Positions 12,007 through 23,400 of a DNA stretch of 64,000 nt are shown here, piece after piece. Numbering within the stretch: position 1 is the first letter of the stretch; the number at the start of each line of letters is the position of its first letter. This DNA comes from Deroplatys truncata (taxonomy: Eukaryota; Arthropoda; Insecta; Mantodea; Mantidae), in assembly GCA_030765065.1 (NCBI GenBank), contig CM060990.1, positions 281,259,341 to 281,323,340 of the forward strand. The letters run 5' to 3'. The position numbers and the translations under genes are program-made. The notes below the pieces were generated by a model. The model ran no database searches. It was not told where the DNA came from and worked only from the letters and a program-made list of their open reading frames with translations.

Positions 12007-12479
12007 ATGGACGATTTTTGTAGTGAATGTGGGGAAGAGTCATACCATTATACCTATTATCATAAAGAGTCGTGCAATGGTATCGTGCATTCCATAGTGT
12101 GTAAGATGCCTTCCTATCATGACCAGATGACTCCTAGAGGCATATGCACAGACACCTGTCCGGTCTGCAAAAGAAGCATGATGTAGGTAGATATTTTTAT
12201 CCTTGAACGCAATCTCTAAAAAGTGTGCAATTGTTCTCTAAAGAAGAGTGAAAATAAAACTGCTCATTGTTTTGTATTTCTTTCTTTCTTTCCAGGGAGA
12301 CTGATCCCGAAAGTGACGGTGAGATGGCCAGCATCATTTCAAATCACATCTCTCTGTGGCATTCAGAGTACTGCAATGGGTATACTCACTCTGTACTGTG
12401 CGCAAAACCTGAGGTTCACGAACAGATGGCGTCATACTTTCCATGCATTGAGAGCTGCAGTGTATTCCTCTTCAGATAG
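12007..12479 (+). CDS. Two-exon Cys/His-rich small protein, exon-duplicated, unknown function
   Basis: Exon 1 runs from ATG 12,007 (AAAATGG context) to 12,182, where the frame meets a good donor (GTAGGT). Exon 2 starts at 12,296 after a strong pyrimidine tract ending in CCAG and stays in frame to TAG at 12,477-12,479. The join gives a protein of about 119 residues. Each exon encodes one copy of a Cys/His module. Exon 1 has CSEC, then YYHKESCNGIVHSIVCKMP and a following His. Exon 2 has LWHSEYCNGYTHSVLCAKP and a following His. The shared pattern H-x3-C-x4-H-x3-C-x5-H suggests zinc binding. Exon 1 also has a CxxC at each end (CSEC and CPVC). No known family is recognised. There is no frameshift, unlike its neighbours. 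It lies between the arms of the terminal inverted repeat, so it may be a passenger gene of that element. Confidence 0.55.
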
Positions 12480-12490
12480 AGAAATTTAAA

Positions 12491-12539
12491 GTATGTAAGT
12501 AGCTCTTTAAATATGTATCATTACTGTACATTGCTATCG

Positions 12540-12583
<44 letters not shown>

Positions 12584-12854
12584 CTTCAGAGATCATTAAC
12601 GTACACAATTGATTGCATAGACGATACTAGCATGCATTGCTATTTCGATCCTTTGTACTATAGTACAAGAAAAGTTGCGTGTAACTAACACTGGAAATTA
12701 TTATGGCTTTGCAGAATTCAAATGACGAAACCTACACCTAAAACCGATATAGATTCGGATGATAAAGAACCAGTAGATATATTGGGATATCCCATTGCCG
12801 CGCCTGAAACACTACACAATGAAAGTCTTAGAAAACATGCTTTTGGAAGTGAAG
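12491..12854 (+). other. Possible downstream intron and third exon of the mini-gene
   Basis: A strong donor (GTATGTAAGT at 12,491) lies 12 bases after the exon-2 stop. An acceptor (GGCTTTGCAG) precedes 12,716, and an open 139-bp segment runs to a donor (GAAG/GTAACC) at 12,854. The open frame reads acidic/polar (TDIDSDDKEPVDILGYP). It may be a 3' untranslated exon, an alternative isoform, or a remnant of a further module. An (AT)n run lies in the putative intron. Confidence 0.35.
12542..12582 (+). repeat. (AT)n microsatellite
   Basis: Uninterrupted TA dinucleotides of about 40 bp. Confidence 0.95.
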
Positions 12855-13103
12855 GTAACCTGAAAAGAACTACATGTTTTTGTTAGTGCACGCTTAAAAT
12901 CAAACATAAAAGATTGTATAAACATTAGGATATTGGTAGTTATTTCAATGCGATAGATATAACTAAATTCAAAACATGTGATATTGGGATTTTATGAATT
13001 TTTTATAAAATACTATAACGTGTATCTTTGGTGTCTTTTTATGTATTATCAATTAGTCAGTTGTTTTATTTATAAATCCTTTTAGTAGTAAAATAGGAGA
13101 ACA

Positions 13104-13444
13104 TCAAATACTTAAGTTTGGCGCTTCTACATACCTACGCTGCAGATATAAAAACAATTTACATGTCTTAAATTTCCCCATTTCTGCCATACCGTTATAC
13201 TGAAGGTATAAATTCCCAGGTATTTCTGCAATCTCTTGATCGGTTAACGAATTATAGCGCTCTGGCACAATTCTCCAGCGAAGATACAATCCTTGTGCCG
13301 TATCTTGTTTAAACTCTCTTTAAGGACTTTATCTCATACTTAAGCCCTATTTCGAGATCTTGAACTCGCCGAATCGGTAGGAAACTACGCTCTTCAACCA
13401 TCTTGTTAAGTATCTGCTAAACAATCTGTAACAGACATTGACAT
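13104..13444 (-). pseudogene. Small unknown protein, paralogue of the 63.5-kb ORF, broken
   Basis: The minus strand starts MSVTDCLAD near 13,438. A one-base shift then continues LNKMVEERSF and VQDLEIGLKYEIKSLKRV. A stop lies within RV*TRYGTRIVSSL, and a second frame carries ERYNSLTDQEIAEI and LYLQYNGMAEMGKFKTCKL to a stop at 13,104. Compared with 63,482-63,685, the blocks MSVT..LAD.LN, EIG.KY.IK...RV.T..G.RIV..L coincide. The reconstructed length is about 105-110 residues. The function is unknown; I recall similar short proteins in arthropod genomes but cannot name the family. It lies between the Cys/His mini-gene and a satellite array. Confidence 0.6.
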
Positions 13445-13539
13445 GAATTATTATTTTCGATGATTTATTCAATTTGAATGAGAAGTTATACGTTTGTTTA
13501 TATTAGAGCTAACGTGTGTTTTGTGCTACGTCACCAAAG

Positions 13540-14222
13540 GTTTTGTAAATATGCTTATGAATGTGTAGAGAAACAAACAATGAGTGGAGAAAATCGTATG
13601 AATGTATAGAAAAACAAAGATTGAGCGGAGAAAATCGTATGAATGCATTGAGAAACAAAAATGAGTAGAGAAAATCGTATGAATGTTCATGGAACATGAA
13701 CCTGTAGAGAAACAAAGAAGGAGTAGAGAAAATCGTGTGAATGTTAATGGAAGATGAGCCTGCAGAGAAACAAAGAATGATCAGAGAATATTGTGTGAAT
13801 GAGAAACAAGAAATGAGCGGAGAAAATTGAATGAATGTTCATAGAAACAAAGAATGAGTGGTGGAAAAGGATATTAATGTGTAGACAAACAAAGAATGTG
13901 TAGAGAAAATGTATTAATATTAATGGAAGATGAACCTTCAGAGAAACAAAGAATGGGTGGAGAAAATCATGTGAATGTTTACAAAAGAAGAATGTGTACC
14001 GAAAACCGTATGGATGTGTAGAGAAACAAATGAGTGCAGAAAATCATGTGAATGTTCATGGAAGATGAACCTGCAGAGAAACAAAGAATAAGCGGGGAAA
14101 TCATGTGAATGTTTACAGAAGAAGAATGTTTAGCGAAAATCGTATGGATGTGTAGAGAAACAAAGAATGAGCGGAGAAAATCGCATGAATGTTTATGCAA
14201 GAAGAATGCGCAGAGAAATTCA
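13540..14222 (+). repeat. Minisatellite with GAGAAACAAAGAATGAG core
   Basis: Tandem imperfect units of about 50-60 bp are built from GAGAAACAAAGAATGAGYGG, AGAAAATCGTATGAATG and, in a subset, TTCATGGAAGATGAACCTGCA. It lies just upstream (minus-strand sense) of the small pseudogene at 13.1-13.4 kb. Similar CATTCACACGAYTTTYTCTACTYACT words occur upstream of the paralogue at 63.5 kb and at 4,055-4,075. The open frames in the array are repeat artefacts. Confidence 0.9.
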
Positions 14223-14849
14223 TATGAGTGTAAAGTTCAGATTAAAAACATATGATTCTCTTGCAACGGATCGTCTTTAATGTACTGCATCTTTTAAACA
14301 AAAATAAATGCATTGTAAAAACCAAGAGTGATTTTGTATAGCTATCTAAAAACTCACTCACCTTGCATTGTTTCCTATTGAATGCTGTACATGTAGATGG
14401 CCTGCACCTCTTCTTAAATTAAAAAACCTCGCGTTTTTTAAGTTTTTAAGAATTTAAATGTAGAGTTAATCAGCTCACAATGTTTCTAGCAGGCGCGGAT
14501 ATCTGTTTATATAGGGATCTAAAACCCTCCAGGCGATGTCAGCACGTCGCCATGGTGGGGATGCTTACACATCACGTGATTATTGCACCCAATGACATCT
14601 CTTGCTGCGCATGCGCAGAGGTTCTCAGCACTTCTATCCCTACTTGCTTCAATTCCTCCCCTCTCTAACGCTCTCTCTCTCTCACTCAGAGTACCCCCGT
14701 ATTGTGTTTACACAAGCTATAAACAAATGTGTCGGGATGGGTGTCATGTGAGGGTGGTAGCCTGAAATGAACTACATTATGATATTTTACAGTGAAATGA
14801 GACAAATTTCTCTGAATTCTGTAAAGCTACTAATTTCCAATGCCTTCGT

Positions 14850-15305
14850 ACGTGTATGTGTGTATGAGTGTGTATGTAGGTGCGTTTGTGTACGTAAGTG
14901 CACTGGTATATGTATGTATGCGTAGGTGTGTGCGCGCGCGCGAGTGTGTGAGTGGATGTGCTGGTGTATGTATGCACCTGAGTGTGTGTGCGTGTATGAG
15001 GTGTATGCGTGTGTATGAGTGTGCATGAATGTGTGTGCGAGTGTAAGCGCATTGGTGAATGTATGTGTATGTATACGTATGAGGTGTGTGTGCGTGATTG
15101 TGCGAGTGTTTATGTGTACTGGTGTATGTATGTACGTGAGTGCGTGTGTGCGTGTATGGGGGTGTGTGTATGTATGTGCGTGAGCGTGTAAGCGCATTGG
15201 TTAATGTGTGTATGGTGTGTGGGTTGTGTCTGTGTGTGCACGTGCGTGTGCGTGCGTGCACTGTTGTATGTGTGTTGGTGTATGTGCAAGTGTTTGTGTA
15301 TATGT
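14850..15305 (+). repeat. GT-rich imperfect microsatellite
   Basis: TGTGTATG/GTGCGTG-type dinucleotide repeat of about 450 bp. The equivalent in copy B is 31,216-31,700, and a short CA counterpart ends the inverted copy near 11,610. The long His/Thr/Tyr-rich open frames on the minus strand and the Cys/Val-rich ones on the plus strand are artefacts of the repeat. Confidence 0.95.
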
Positions 15306-16588
15306 GAGCGCCTGGATGTGTACAAGTCGCGGAGAAATAAAGAGATAGATGGATTGAAAGAGGGAAAAGGAAGAAAGGGAGAGAAGAAGAAAGAAAATGA
15401 AGAATCGTGTCCAGGCATCGGAATATATAAATAACTGTATTTGTTAAATACATACATTTTAATCTGACTGTCCATACTCTCATAATTTATTATTTATTAC
15501 GCAATAGAGTTTCTGGTAAGATTCGAACTAGGACCTCTGGGCACCTAAGGATGTTCTACATTAATCGGGGTAATGGATTATAGAAATTAAATTATATTTG
15601 TTACACACATTTTAATCTGACCGCGCATAGTTTAATAATTATTGCGCATTACGGTTTCGCATGGCAAGATTTGAACTAGGTGCTTCTGAACCCTCTTTCA
15701 TTAATTAGGGTAACGATATAGTATTATGAAATCATCAATTTCTGAATAGCAATAAACGTTTGATTGTAGTAAGAATCGGACACCGATCTATGAATATTAT
15801 AGTATAAACAGAGGTTTAATGTATGTAATGGTATAGGTTAAATACATTTTTATATCGCTATTTGAAAACAGTCAGCTACATAAACGGAGAAACTGTGTTC
15901 GGGTATAACCGTAGAACTTCGTGAAAACATTCGGGGAGAACAGCCCTCAGGGTCCCCCCAGGGTCTCACCTTATGTGAGTACGGGTTTGGCATACCCGGG
16001 GGTTCCCGAGCCAATCATCGCCATCATCATCCTTCCGCCCCCGTACGGTCGAGGTGGGTTCGTTCTCGTGACCGGGGACTCAATGTAGGCTCTCGTGCGT
16101 TCTGTGCATTTCATTCCGTGTCGCCCTCGCCATCGTTTCTTTCTTCTCTTCTATTTATGCACATTTCGCCCCACGCCCATTCATTTACACATCTATTTTA
16201 CTTCTTCGCCGGCCTACCTTGCGTGAGAAATGCCCACACATTTTTAGTTGCTTTAAACCTTTTCTTTTAATCCTCCGTGGACACAGCCTGATGGATACCC
16301 GCGCACTGGGTGCGCAGCTGGGTGGGTGGGTAATGGCGTCATAAACACCACCCGGGGTCGTCATGTAGGGTATGTGTTCGTATCCGCTGTTCAACTGCAG
16401 TCCCGCGGGGGTCCATTGCATGAGCTGCTGACTTCTGACGGCGATTGGGTCCCTCTGTCTATGTTCTGGGACGTGTGGCCCTGGGCAGAGCTAGGTATAG
16501 ATAGGCCACTCACCCAATTCGGTATAACGCCCGGGAAGTCAGAGCCCGAGGTCGGAGACGGTTAAAATGGTGGAGGATATATTTCGCT

Positions 16589-17844
16589 ATGGAGCACCCT
16601 TTCTCCATTAATAACAACAAGCGCCGTAAAGTTTATGCAACAGAAGTGACACCACTCACAACTGGTTGTTACTTGGTCATTTCACGAACCGAAGAAGGGC
16701 AAAGTTTCGAGAAGGTGAACCCTTTCATCATTCAAAAGGGCATTGATGCGATTACTGGTGCGGTTTAGTCCTGCACTCGTCTACGGAATGGTTCCTTATT
16801 AGCACAAACGAAGTTCGATCAGCAAAATAAGACCTTGTTGCGCGCTACGCTTCTCCAAGGGTATCCCATCCGTGTGGAGAAGCACCGCACATTGAATTCC
16901 TGTCGAGGCGTCATTACCACACATAGCCTCGATGGTATGTCGGACGCTGAACTCGTAGACTATCTTTCAGACCAAAAGGTGACAGCAGTGCATCCAAACG
17001 CGACGGAGTATTGGTACCCACTCGTACCCTGTTTATAACATTTGATGGCGTCGATCTGCCCACGAGCATTTCAGCAGGGTACGAACGGATTGCGGTGAGG
17101 TCCTATATTCCAAGACCTCTGCGTTGTTTTAAATGCCAACGTTTTGGGCATTCGCAAGTCTCCTGTAAGAGTGCCGTCACCATCTGTGCCTCATGTAGCC
17201 AGCCGTCACACGAAGGTACCTGTTCCACAGCCCCCGTCCGCGTAACTTGCAAAGGGTCTCATTCTGCGTCATTTGCCGACTGTCCTCGGCAATTGGACGA
17301 GAAGGCGATCCAGGAGATCCGGGTAAAGGAGAAACTCTCCTTCGACGAGGCCCAGAGGCGTTACCATGTGCGCCAACCTTCTCTCCTGCGATCTGGTACA
17401 TTTTGTTCTGTAGTTGCCTCGCCAGTACCACGAGTAGATGCCGAAACTCAGACTTGGACCATGACTGCATTAACCGCCACTACCAACCGGCCGTCCATTT
17501 CTGGTATAGTTAGCAAGCCATATAAAGCTGGTCCCAAGTCAATGAAGTCGCAAGCCGCTGAAAAGAAGCCCAAGCAGGAACTTCGTAGGGAAGATTTTCT
17601 GAAGGACCATCCGCGTGCGCGCGGTAAAAAAAGTTCACCTTCCCCTCCTCCGGGGTCGCTGTCCCAGGACGCTGCTGGGACAAGCCGCCTTCAGCGGCAC
17701 CCCTCAGCCATCGCCATCCAGAACCGATTCACGGCGCTTGAATCGGTTTCTGGCTCTGAGCGCTTGGCCCTCCCTTCGAGGAGGCTATGGAGTCTGACCA
17801 ACTCCATACCAAAAGCCCGAGCGCAAAGGTTAAGCGCAAAGTAA
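16589..17844 (+). pseudogene. LINE ORF1 (Gag-like) with CCHC zinc knuckles, broken
   Basis: The likely start is ATG 16,589. The frame reads NPFIIQKGIDAI, meets a stop at 16,766, then continues in the same style with GYPIRVEKHRTLNS and RGVITTHSLDGMSDAEL (16,835-17,035). A frame change near 17,015-17,040 leads to the C-terminal half. That half carries CFKCQRFGHSQVSC (about 17,128), CASCSQPSHEGTC (about 17,188) and a third partial finger (CKGSHSASFADC), then a Lys/Pro/Ser-rich tail. In LINEs this protein binds the element RNA. The ends of the gene are clear; the stop and frameshift make it a pseudogene. Confidence 0.8.
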
Positions 17845-17885
17845 TTTTGAGCTGCCCTTCTAAGTAAGAAGTTTACCCTTTCTTT

Positions 17886-20800
17886 ATGGCTATCCTGACT
17901 TGGAATTTACGTGGTGTACGATCGCATAGGGCGGAATTGCAACTTTTATTGCGTTCCCATTCACCCATGGTAGTGTGTTTGCAGGAGACTAAGCTCGCCC
18001 TCATGATCCTTTTGATCTCGGAGGGTATACTCCAGTTCGCTACGATCTTGAGCCGGAGGAGGGTACTCCTGCTTATGGAGGTGTCATGATATTAGTGCGT
18101 AGCGACGTTTATTTTCAAACTCCCGCTCTTACGTCCGACTTGCAAGCTGTTGCCGTAACTGTTCAATTAGCCAGCTTTTTCTTTTCTGTTTGCTCTGTCT
18201 ATTCACCTCCATCGTCTCCCCTCGCTCCCGCGGACATTCGAGCTCTTCTGTCCGCTCTCCCAACACCATTTCTTCTGTTGGGACATTTTAATGCCCTTCA
18301 CCCCCTTTGGGGTTCGCCAAGGGTTTGTGCGAGGGGAACACTTCTTTCCGACATTTTTTACCAATTCAATCTCTCCATCCTCAATACAGGTGAACCTACT
18401 TTTATTTCTGATTCTTCTGGTACATTTTCTCATCTGGACGTAGCCGTTTGCTCACTCCAGCTTGCTCGTCATCTGCAGTGCAACGTCGTCGCTGACACCT
18501 ACTCCAGCGACCATTACCCCTGGGCCGTTTCTCTTCTATATCATCACGTCCAGCATTCCAAAGTACCTATCCGGATATTCAGAAAAGCCGATTGCAGAAT
18601 GTATTCCCGCCTCGTGTCTTTTGCGGCCAGCCCTTTACTGACTTTAACCAAATGGTGCAGCACCTTTCGTCTACGGTTCTATCTGCCGCCGAACGCATAA
18701 TTCCCCGATCTTCCTCTCACCGTCGGCGTATACCTGTTCCGTGGTGGAACGAGGATTGTCGGGACGCTGTTCGTGCTCGTAGGACTGCGCTTAGGGTGTT
18801 TCGGCGCCACCCTACAATTGATAATTTGGTTGCTTTTAAACAATCGCGCGCCAGGGCAAGGCGCATTATTCAGGATACCAAAAAGGCATCTTGGACTCGT
18901 TTTGCCGAGTGTTTTAATCGCTTTACGCCTTCATCTGTTGTTTGGGATAAGCTTCGTCGCTTCTCAGGTAAAGTGTCGCATTGTACTGTTTCTGGCCTTC
19001 AGGTTCCCAATGCCACCATAGTAGATCCGGCTGCTATTGCTAACACTCTGGGTTCTTCCTTTGAGGCGGTTTCCACTTCAGACCATTATTCTACCGGGTT
19101 TCGCTCTATCAAAGACCGGCTGGATTCCGACATCTTTACGTTTTGGTCTGCTAATAATGAGTTTTATAATGAACCTTCCACACTGAGGGAGATGGAGCAC
19201 GCTCTTCATTGCTCTAGGCACTCAGCTCCTGGGCCGGATGGCATTCATGTCCTGATGTTAAAGAACCTTTCACCCGACAGTAAACTCTTTCTCTTTCAGG
19301 TCTATAGCCGTATTTGGCAAGACGGCTTTTTTCCTTCCGTTTTGGCGCGAAGCCACCATTGTCCCTATACTTAATCCTGGGAAGGATTGCCAACTACCTT
19401 CCAGTTACCGCCCTATCTCCCTCACCAGTTGCATTTGCAAGGTGATGGAGCGCATTGTCAACGGGCGGTTGACATGGTGGCTTTGAATCTCAGAAACTTC
19501 TAGCGAACGCTCAGTGCGGATTTCGTCGGCATCGCTCTACCGTCAACCATCTGGTGTCCTTGTCGACGCATATTATGAATGGATTTCTGAGAAAGTGTCA
19601 AACCGTGGCTGTGTTTTTGACCTGGAGAAAGCTTACGACACTTGTTGGAGGGGCGGCATTTTACGTACACTGCACGCATGGAATATCCGCGGTCTTCTTC
19701 CCATACTTCTTCGGGAGTTTATGACGGACCGCGTCTTTCGTGTACGTATGGGCTCGGTTTTATCTAGTCGTTTTATTCAAGAGAACGGAGTACCGCAGGG
19801 CTCTGTACTCAGTGTCACACTTTTTGCAATTGCTATCAACCCCATTGTTGATTGCATTCCACCTGGGATTTCATCGTCCCTTTTTGTTGACGATTTTGCC
19901 ATTTATTGTAGCTCACGTCGGACCTGTCTACTCGAACGCCGTCTCCATGGCAGTATTGAATGTCTCTACGCTTGGAGTAACGCCAACGGCTTCAATTTCT
20001 CCGCCGAAAAATCCGTCTGTATCAATATCTGGCGCCGGAAGCATTTCCCTCCGCCCTTTCTCCATCTTGGGCCAGGGATACTTCCGTTTGCAGACGAGGC
20101 GAAATTTTTGGAGTTGATCTTTGATAGGAAGCTGAGCTGGATTTCGCACATTTCGTTTTTAAAAGCAAAGTGTAACCGTTCTCTTAATCTTTTACGTGTT
20201 TTTAGTGGCACATCCTGGGGAGTTGATCGGACCGTCCTTATACATCTTTATCGCTCTTTGGTCCGATCCAAGCTTGATTACGGGTGCATTGCCTATTCGT
20301 CGGCGCGTCCATCTGTTTTAGGTTGATTGAATGTCATTTACCATCGTGGCATAAGAGTCGCTACGGGGGACTTACCAACCAGCCCTGTACCCAGCCTAAA
20401 TGCTGAAGCTGCAGAGTCTCCGCTGTGTATAGGTGTGAGCTGCTTTTGTGCAGCTATGCCTGTCGACTCTCAAGCTTGCCTGACCACCCGTCTTTCGAGG
20501 TATTTTTCGAAGATTCGCTTGATCGGCAGTATTTCGTTAGCTCCTCTGCGTTGATCCCCCCAGGCGTTCGATTTCGAAAGCTTCCTCGGCATTTGGACTT
20601 TCCGCCAGCGCCGGCCCTTCCCAAGGGGGAAACGCGCTTTCCTCCATGGTTGCGCGCTGAGGTCCACTGTCACATTGGGATGACGTCAATGTCGAAGAAT
20701 GAGACCCCTTCTTCAGTTCTTAGATCGGCTTTTTTAGAACTTCAGGCGCAGTTCGGAGATTTTCGTTTTATATATACTGATGGGTCTAAGACTGATGTTG

Positions 20801-21571
20801 GAGTAGGGTGTGCCTTTGTTGATGGTAATCGTAGTATTACATTTCGTTTACCCGGGCAATGTTCGATTTTTACCGCCGAACTTTTAGTATTTATCAGTCA
20901 CTTTTATACGTCCAGCGGTACGACTTACGGCACTGTTTTATTTGGTCAGACTCCCTGAGTGCTCTTCAAAGTATTTGCGCACTGTACAATTACCACCCCC
21001 TCGTGCAGCGCATACATGACCTGTTCCACTCGCTTGGTGCCTCTGGCATCCGCGTCTCGTTCATGTGGATTCCATGTCATGTGGTCATCTCAGGGAACGA
21101 GTCAGCCGACGCCGCTGCCAAATCGGCGATTTTATTACCCAGATTTTTTACCTCTGTTGTTCCCTCGGCAGATTCGTGTGTTATATTACGTCGCCGCACC
21201 CTCTCGCTTTGGCGCGATGAGTGGACGGCCCTCCGGGGAACAAATTGCGGGAGGTTAAACCTCTCCCGTTAGTCTGGGGTACCTCTTCTCGTTCTACACG
21301 TCGGGAAGAGGTACGTTTAGCCCGTTTACGAATTGGACATTGCCTTTTTAGTCATAGATACTTGCTGAGTGGTGACCTCGCTCCACTGTGTCAGCAGTAT
21401 GATGCGCCCTTAACGGTGCGTCACATTTTAGCTGAGTATCAATCTTTAGTTCCAGTGCGCGTTCGCGTGGGTCTGCCTGTTGGCATAGCCAACGTTTTGG
21501 CAGACGACGCGCAAGCTGTAGAATGTCTTTTACGTTTTATAAGTGACATTGGTTTTAATTGGCGCATTTGA
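17886..21571 (+). pseudogene. LINE ORF2: endonuclease, reverse transcriptase, RNase H, broken
   Basis: The start is near ATG 17,886. The endonuclease region shows LTWNLRGVRSHRAEL, CLQETKL, LLGHFNALHPLWGS (the usual Asp of GDFN is His here) and SDHYPWAV. The reverse transcriptase region runs from about 18,600 to 20,326, with APGPDGIHVLMLKNL, FDLEKAYDTCWR, NGVPQGSVLS and the FVDDF active site. RNase H lies at 20,700-21,170, with YTDGSKTDVGVGCAF and WIPCHVVISGNESADAAAK. The C-terminal part at 21,221-21,571 has LRIGHCLFSHRYLLSG and a CxxxY..PLTVRHIL block. Frame changes near 18,080, 18,600, 19,370-19,520, 20,330-20,430, 20,890 and 21,240 break it. It would perform target-primed reverse transcription. 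Confidence 0.85.
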
Positions 21572-22949
21572 TGCGCTGAGCGTATTTTAGCTTTGAGATT
21601 TTATATTGTCAGTTTTAATGGGGCTTTTCTCCCCGACCGACATAAGGTGCTCATGTCCCTTGCATTCTACACTTCTTAACACGTTGTTTTATTCTTTTAG
21701 TGACCATGATTTTAGTATGTAGATTTTAGTGTTTGGTCTGTTTTGTTTTTTTAGTGATTTTGACCAAGCGGGTTTGTGTGTGGTTTTTTGTTTTTTTGAC
21801 TTTTCAATTTTATATTTTATACATTGTAAGGGCGCTAATAACCATAGCAGTTGAGCGCCCTTAAGCCCCATCTCATCATCATCACAGCCCTCAGGGCAAA
21901 ACCAACGCCATGATGGCTGAGTCGGACGTTGTTGAATTATTTACGTGTAGCGGGTAAACTGGCCTCTCTGTCTTTCACTCGAAAAAACAATGACAGAGCG
22001 AGTATAAAGCCTTGCTTAGTTTCCTTTGTCAAACACGCACGTGTTCGAACAATGAAATGGACGTAAATAACGTCTGCCAAAAGGGGTCAGCTTTGTTCTT
22101 TGTTATACGGCAGTGGAATGGGATTCCAGGTGGTCTTTCTAAAGAAGCCTTGCTCAGGACAATAGAAAGGGAATACAATAGAATCTGTTCCTTTGTTAAC
22201 TCGGGTCAAGTGTTTCTATTTTTCGCCTGCATATGTTCGCCAAACAATGCCTCCCTCAGTTTCCTTTGTTAAACACGCATGTGGTGGAACAATGGAAAGG
22301 ACATAATAGAATCTGTTCCTTTGTCATTCAAGGTTTTCTCAGAAGGCTTCAGCTTTTTTCTTTGTTATACGGCAGTGGAATGGGATGCCAGGTGGTCTTT
22401 GGAAAGAAGCCTTGCTCCGGACAGTAGAAAGGGATTACAATTGAACCTGTTCATTTGTTAGCTCGGGTCAAGCTTTTCTGTTGTTCGCCTACACGTGTTC
22501 GCTAAACAATGCGAGTGGGGTGAGTTGCCACAGTGCAGGTGCAGAAGTGGCCGGATATGGAATGGGTAGAAAAACGTGTCCGCCTTTGTTACAGAAGCGT
22601 AAATATATTACCCTCATTGTTCCTTGTGACAGTTGATTGACAGCCTTAATTGCTTAACTGTCAAGCTTCCATTATACTCAACAAGATTTATGACCCTAAG
22701 CTGCAACTGAGAATACCAAGGATCTGGGGAGGGGGAAGAGAGTAGGTGGGGGACCTCATTTGCATATGAATACACATTTCTGCTTATTAAGTGCTTTTAA
22801 ACTCTCAATTTGCTACTACTGAGACTTAGGAGGTTTTTCCACTAAAGGCCCCTCCTCGAATACCTTACAAATGATCTATACTTAGACCCTTGTATTGTTA
22901 AAGTTCTTGAATAATGGAGTTCTTTGTGTCATATGTTTTAATCACAATC

Positions 22950-23400
22950 CCTAAGACCTATCATGGTTTTGCCTATCTCTCCCATATAAACGCATTTCCC
23001 TCTCCTTCAGCCATCTCCTAACATAGCATCTCCCTCCGTTTTCCTCGTCTCTCCCATATAAACGCATACTCTGTCATTCAGCCCTTGCTAGCCTAATATC
23101 TCTCCTCGGTTTCCTATCTCTCTCATATAAACGCATGCCAGCTTTAACATTTATCTTAGCACCTCCCTCGTATTCCTTATCTCTCCAGTATAAGCCTATA
23201 TTCCCCCTCGTTCAGTATCTGTCTACCCTAGCACCCCTCCACGTATTCCCTATCTGTCTCATATAAAGCGCATTCCCCCTCCTTCTACCACTGTCTAGCC
23301 TGGCATCATTCCCCGTATTCCCTATCTCCCCCATAAGAATGCTTTTTCCTCCGCATCAACCCTCGTTTTCCCTATTCTTTCCCATATAAATGCAAAAAAA
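22950..23400 (+). repeat. Tandem array of about 75-bp units each with a TATA-like core (copy A)
   Basis: About seven units repeat the pattern CCCTATCTCYCYCATATAAACGCAT, a C/T-rich stretch and TAGCCTARCATCTC (written in pieces; spacing about 72-78 bp). Cores occur near 22,985, 23,055, 23,130, 23,190, 23,262, 23,330 and 23,385. The same array lies at 33,405-33,850 in copy B. Each unit looks like a TATA box after a pyrimidine tract. Confidence 0.85.

Larger units (their letters stand above)
15940..21896 (+). mobile_element. I-superfamily LINE with RNase H domain, near full length, with 13-bp target duplication
   Basis: ACAGCCCTCAGGG occurs at 15,940-15,952 and 21,884-21,896 and flanks a plus-strand LINE of about 5.93 kb. 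Copy B has the uninterrupted site at 32,343-32,355. There is a 5' region of about 640 bp, ORF1 with CCHC zinc knuckles, and an ORF2 with endonuclease, reverse transcriptase and RNase H, then a 3' region with an inverted GGGCGCT..AGCGCCC pair and a (CATC/ATC)n tail. RNase H and CCHC fingers place it in the I group (I/R1/LOA-like). Several frameshifts make it inactive. Confidence 0.88.

Noticed and set aside
13509..14200. Phe/His/Ser-rich frames (HSYDFLHSFFVSLHIH type)
   Set aside because: They repeat with the minisatellite period and have no family resemblance outside the array.
13540..14222. CRISPR-like array
   Set aside because: Imperfect minisatellite without constant repeat/spacer alternation.
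14787..15483. Long His/Thr/Tyr-rich open frames (minus) and Cys/Val/Met-rich frames (plus)
   Set aside because: They are translations of the GT/CA-rich microsatellite, open in several frames at once. The same artefact occurs in copy B.
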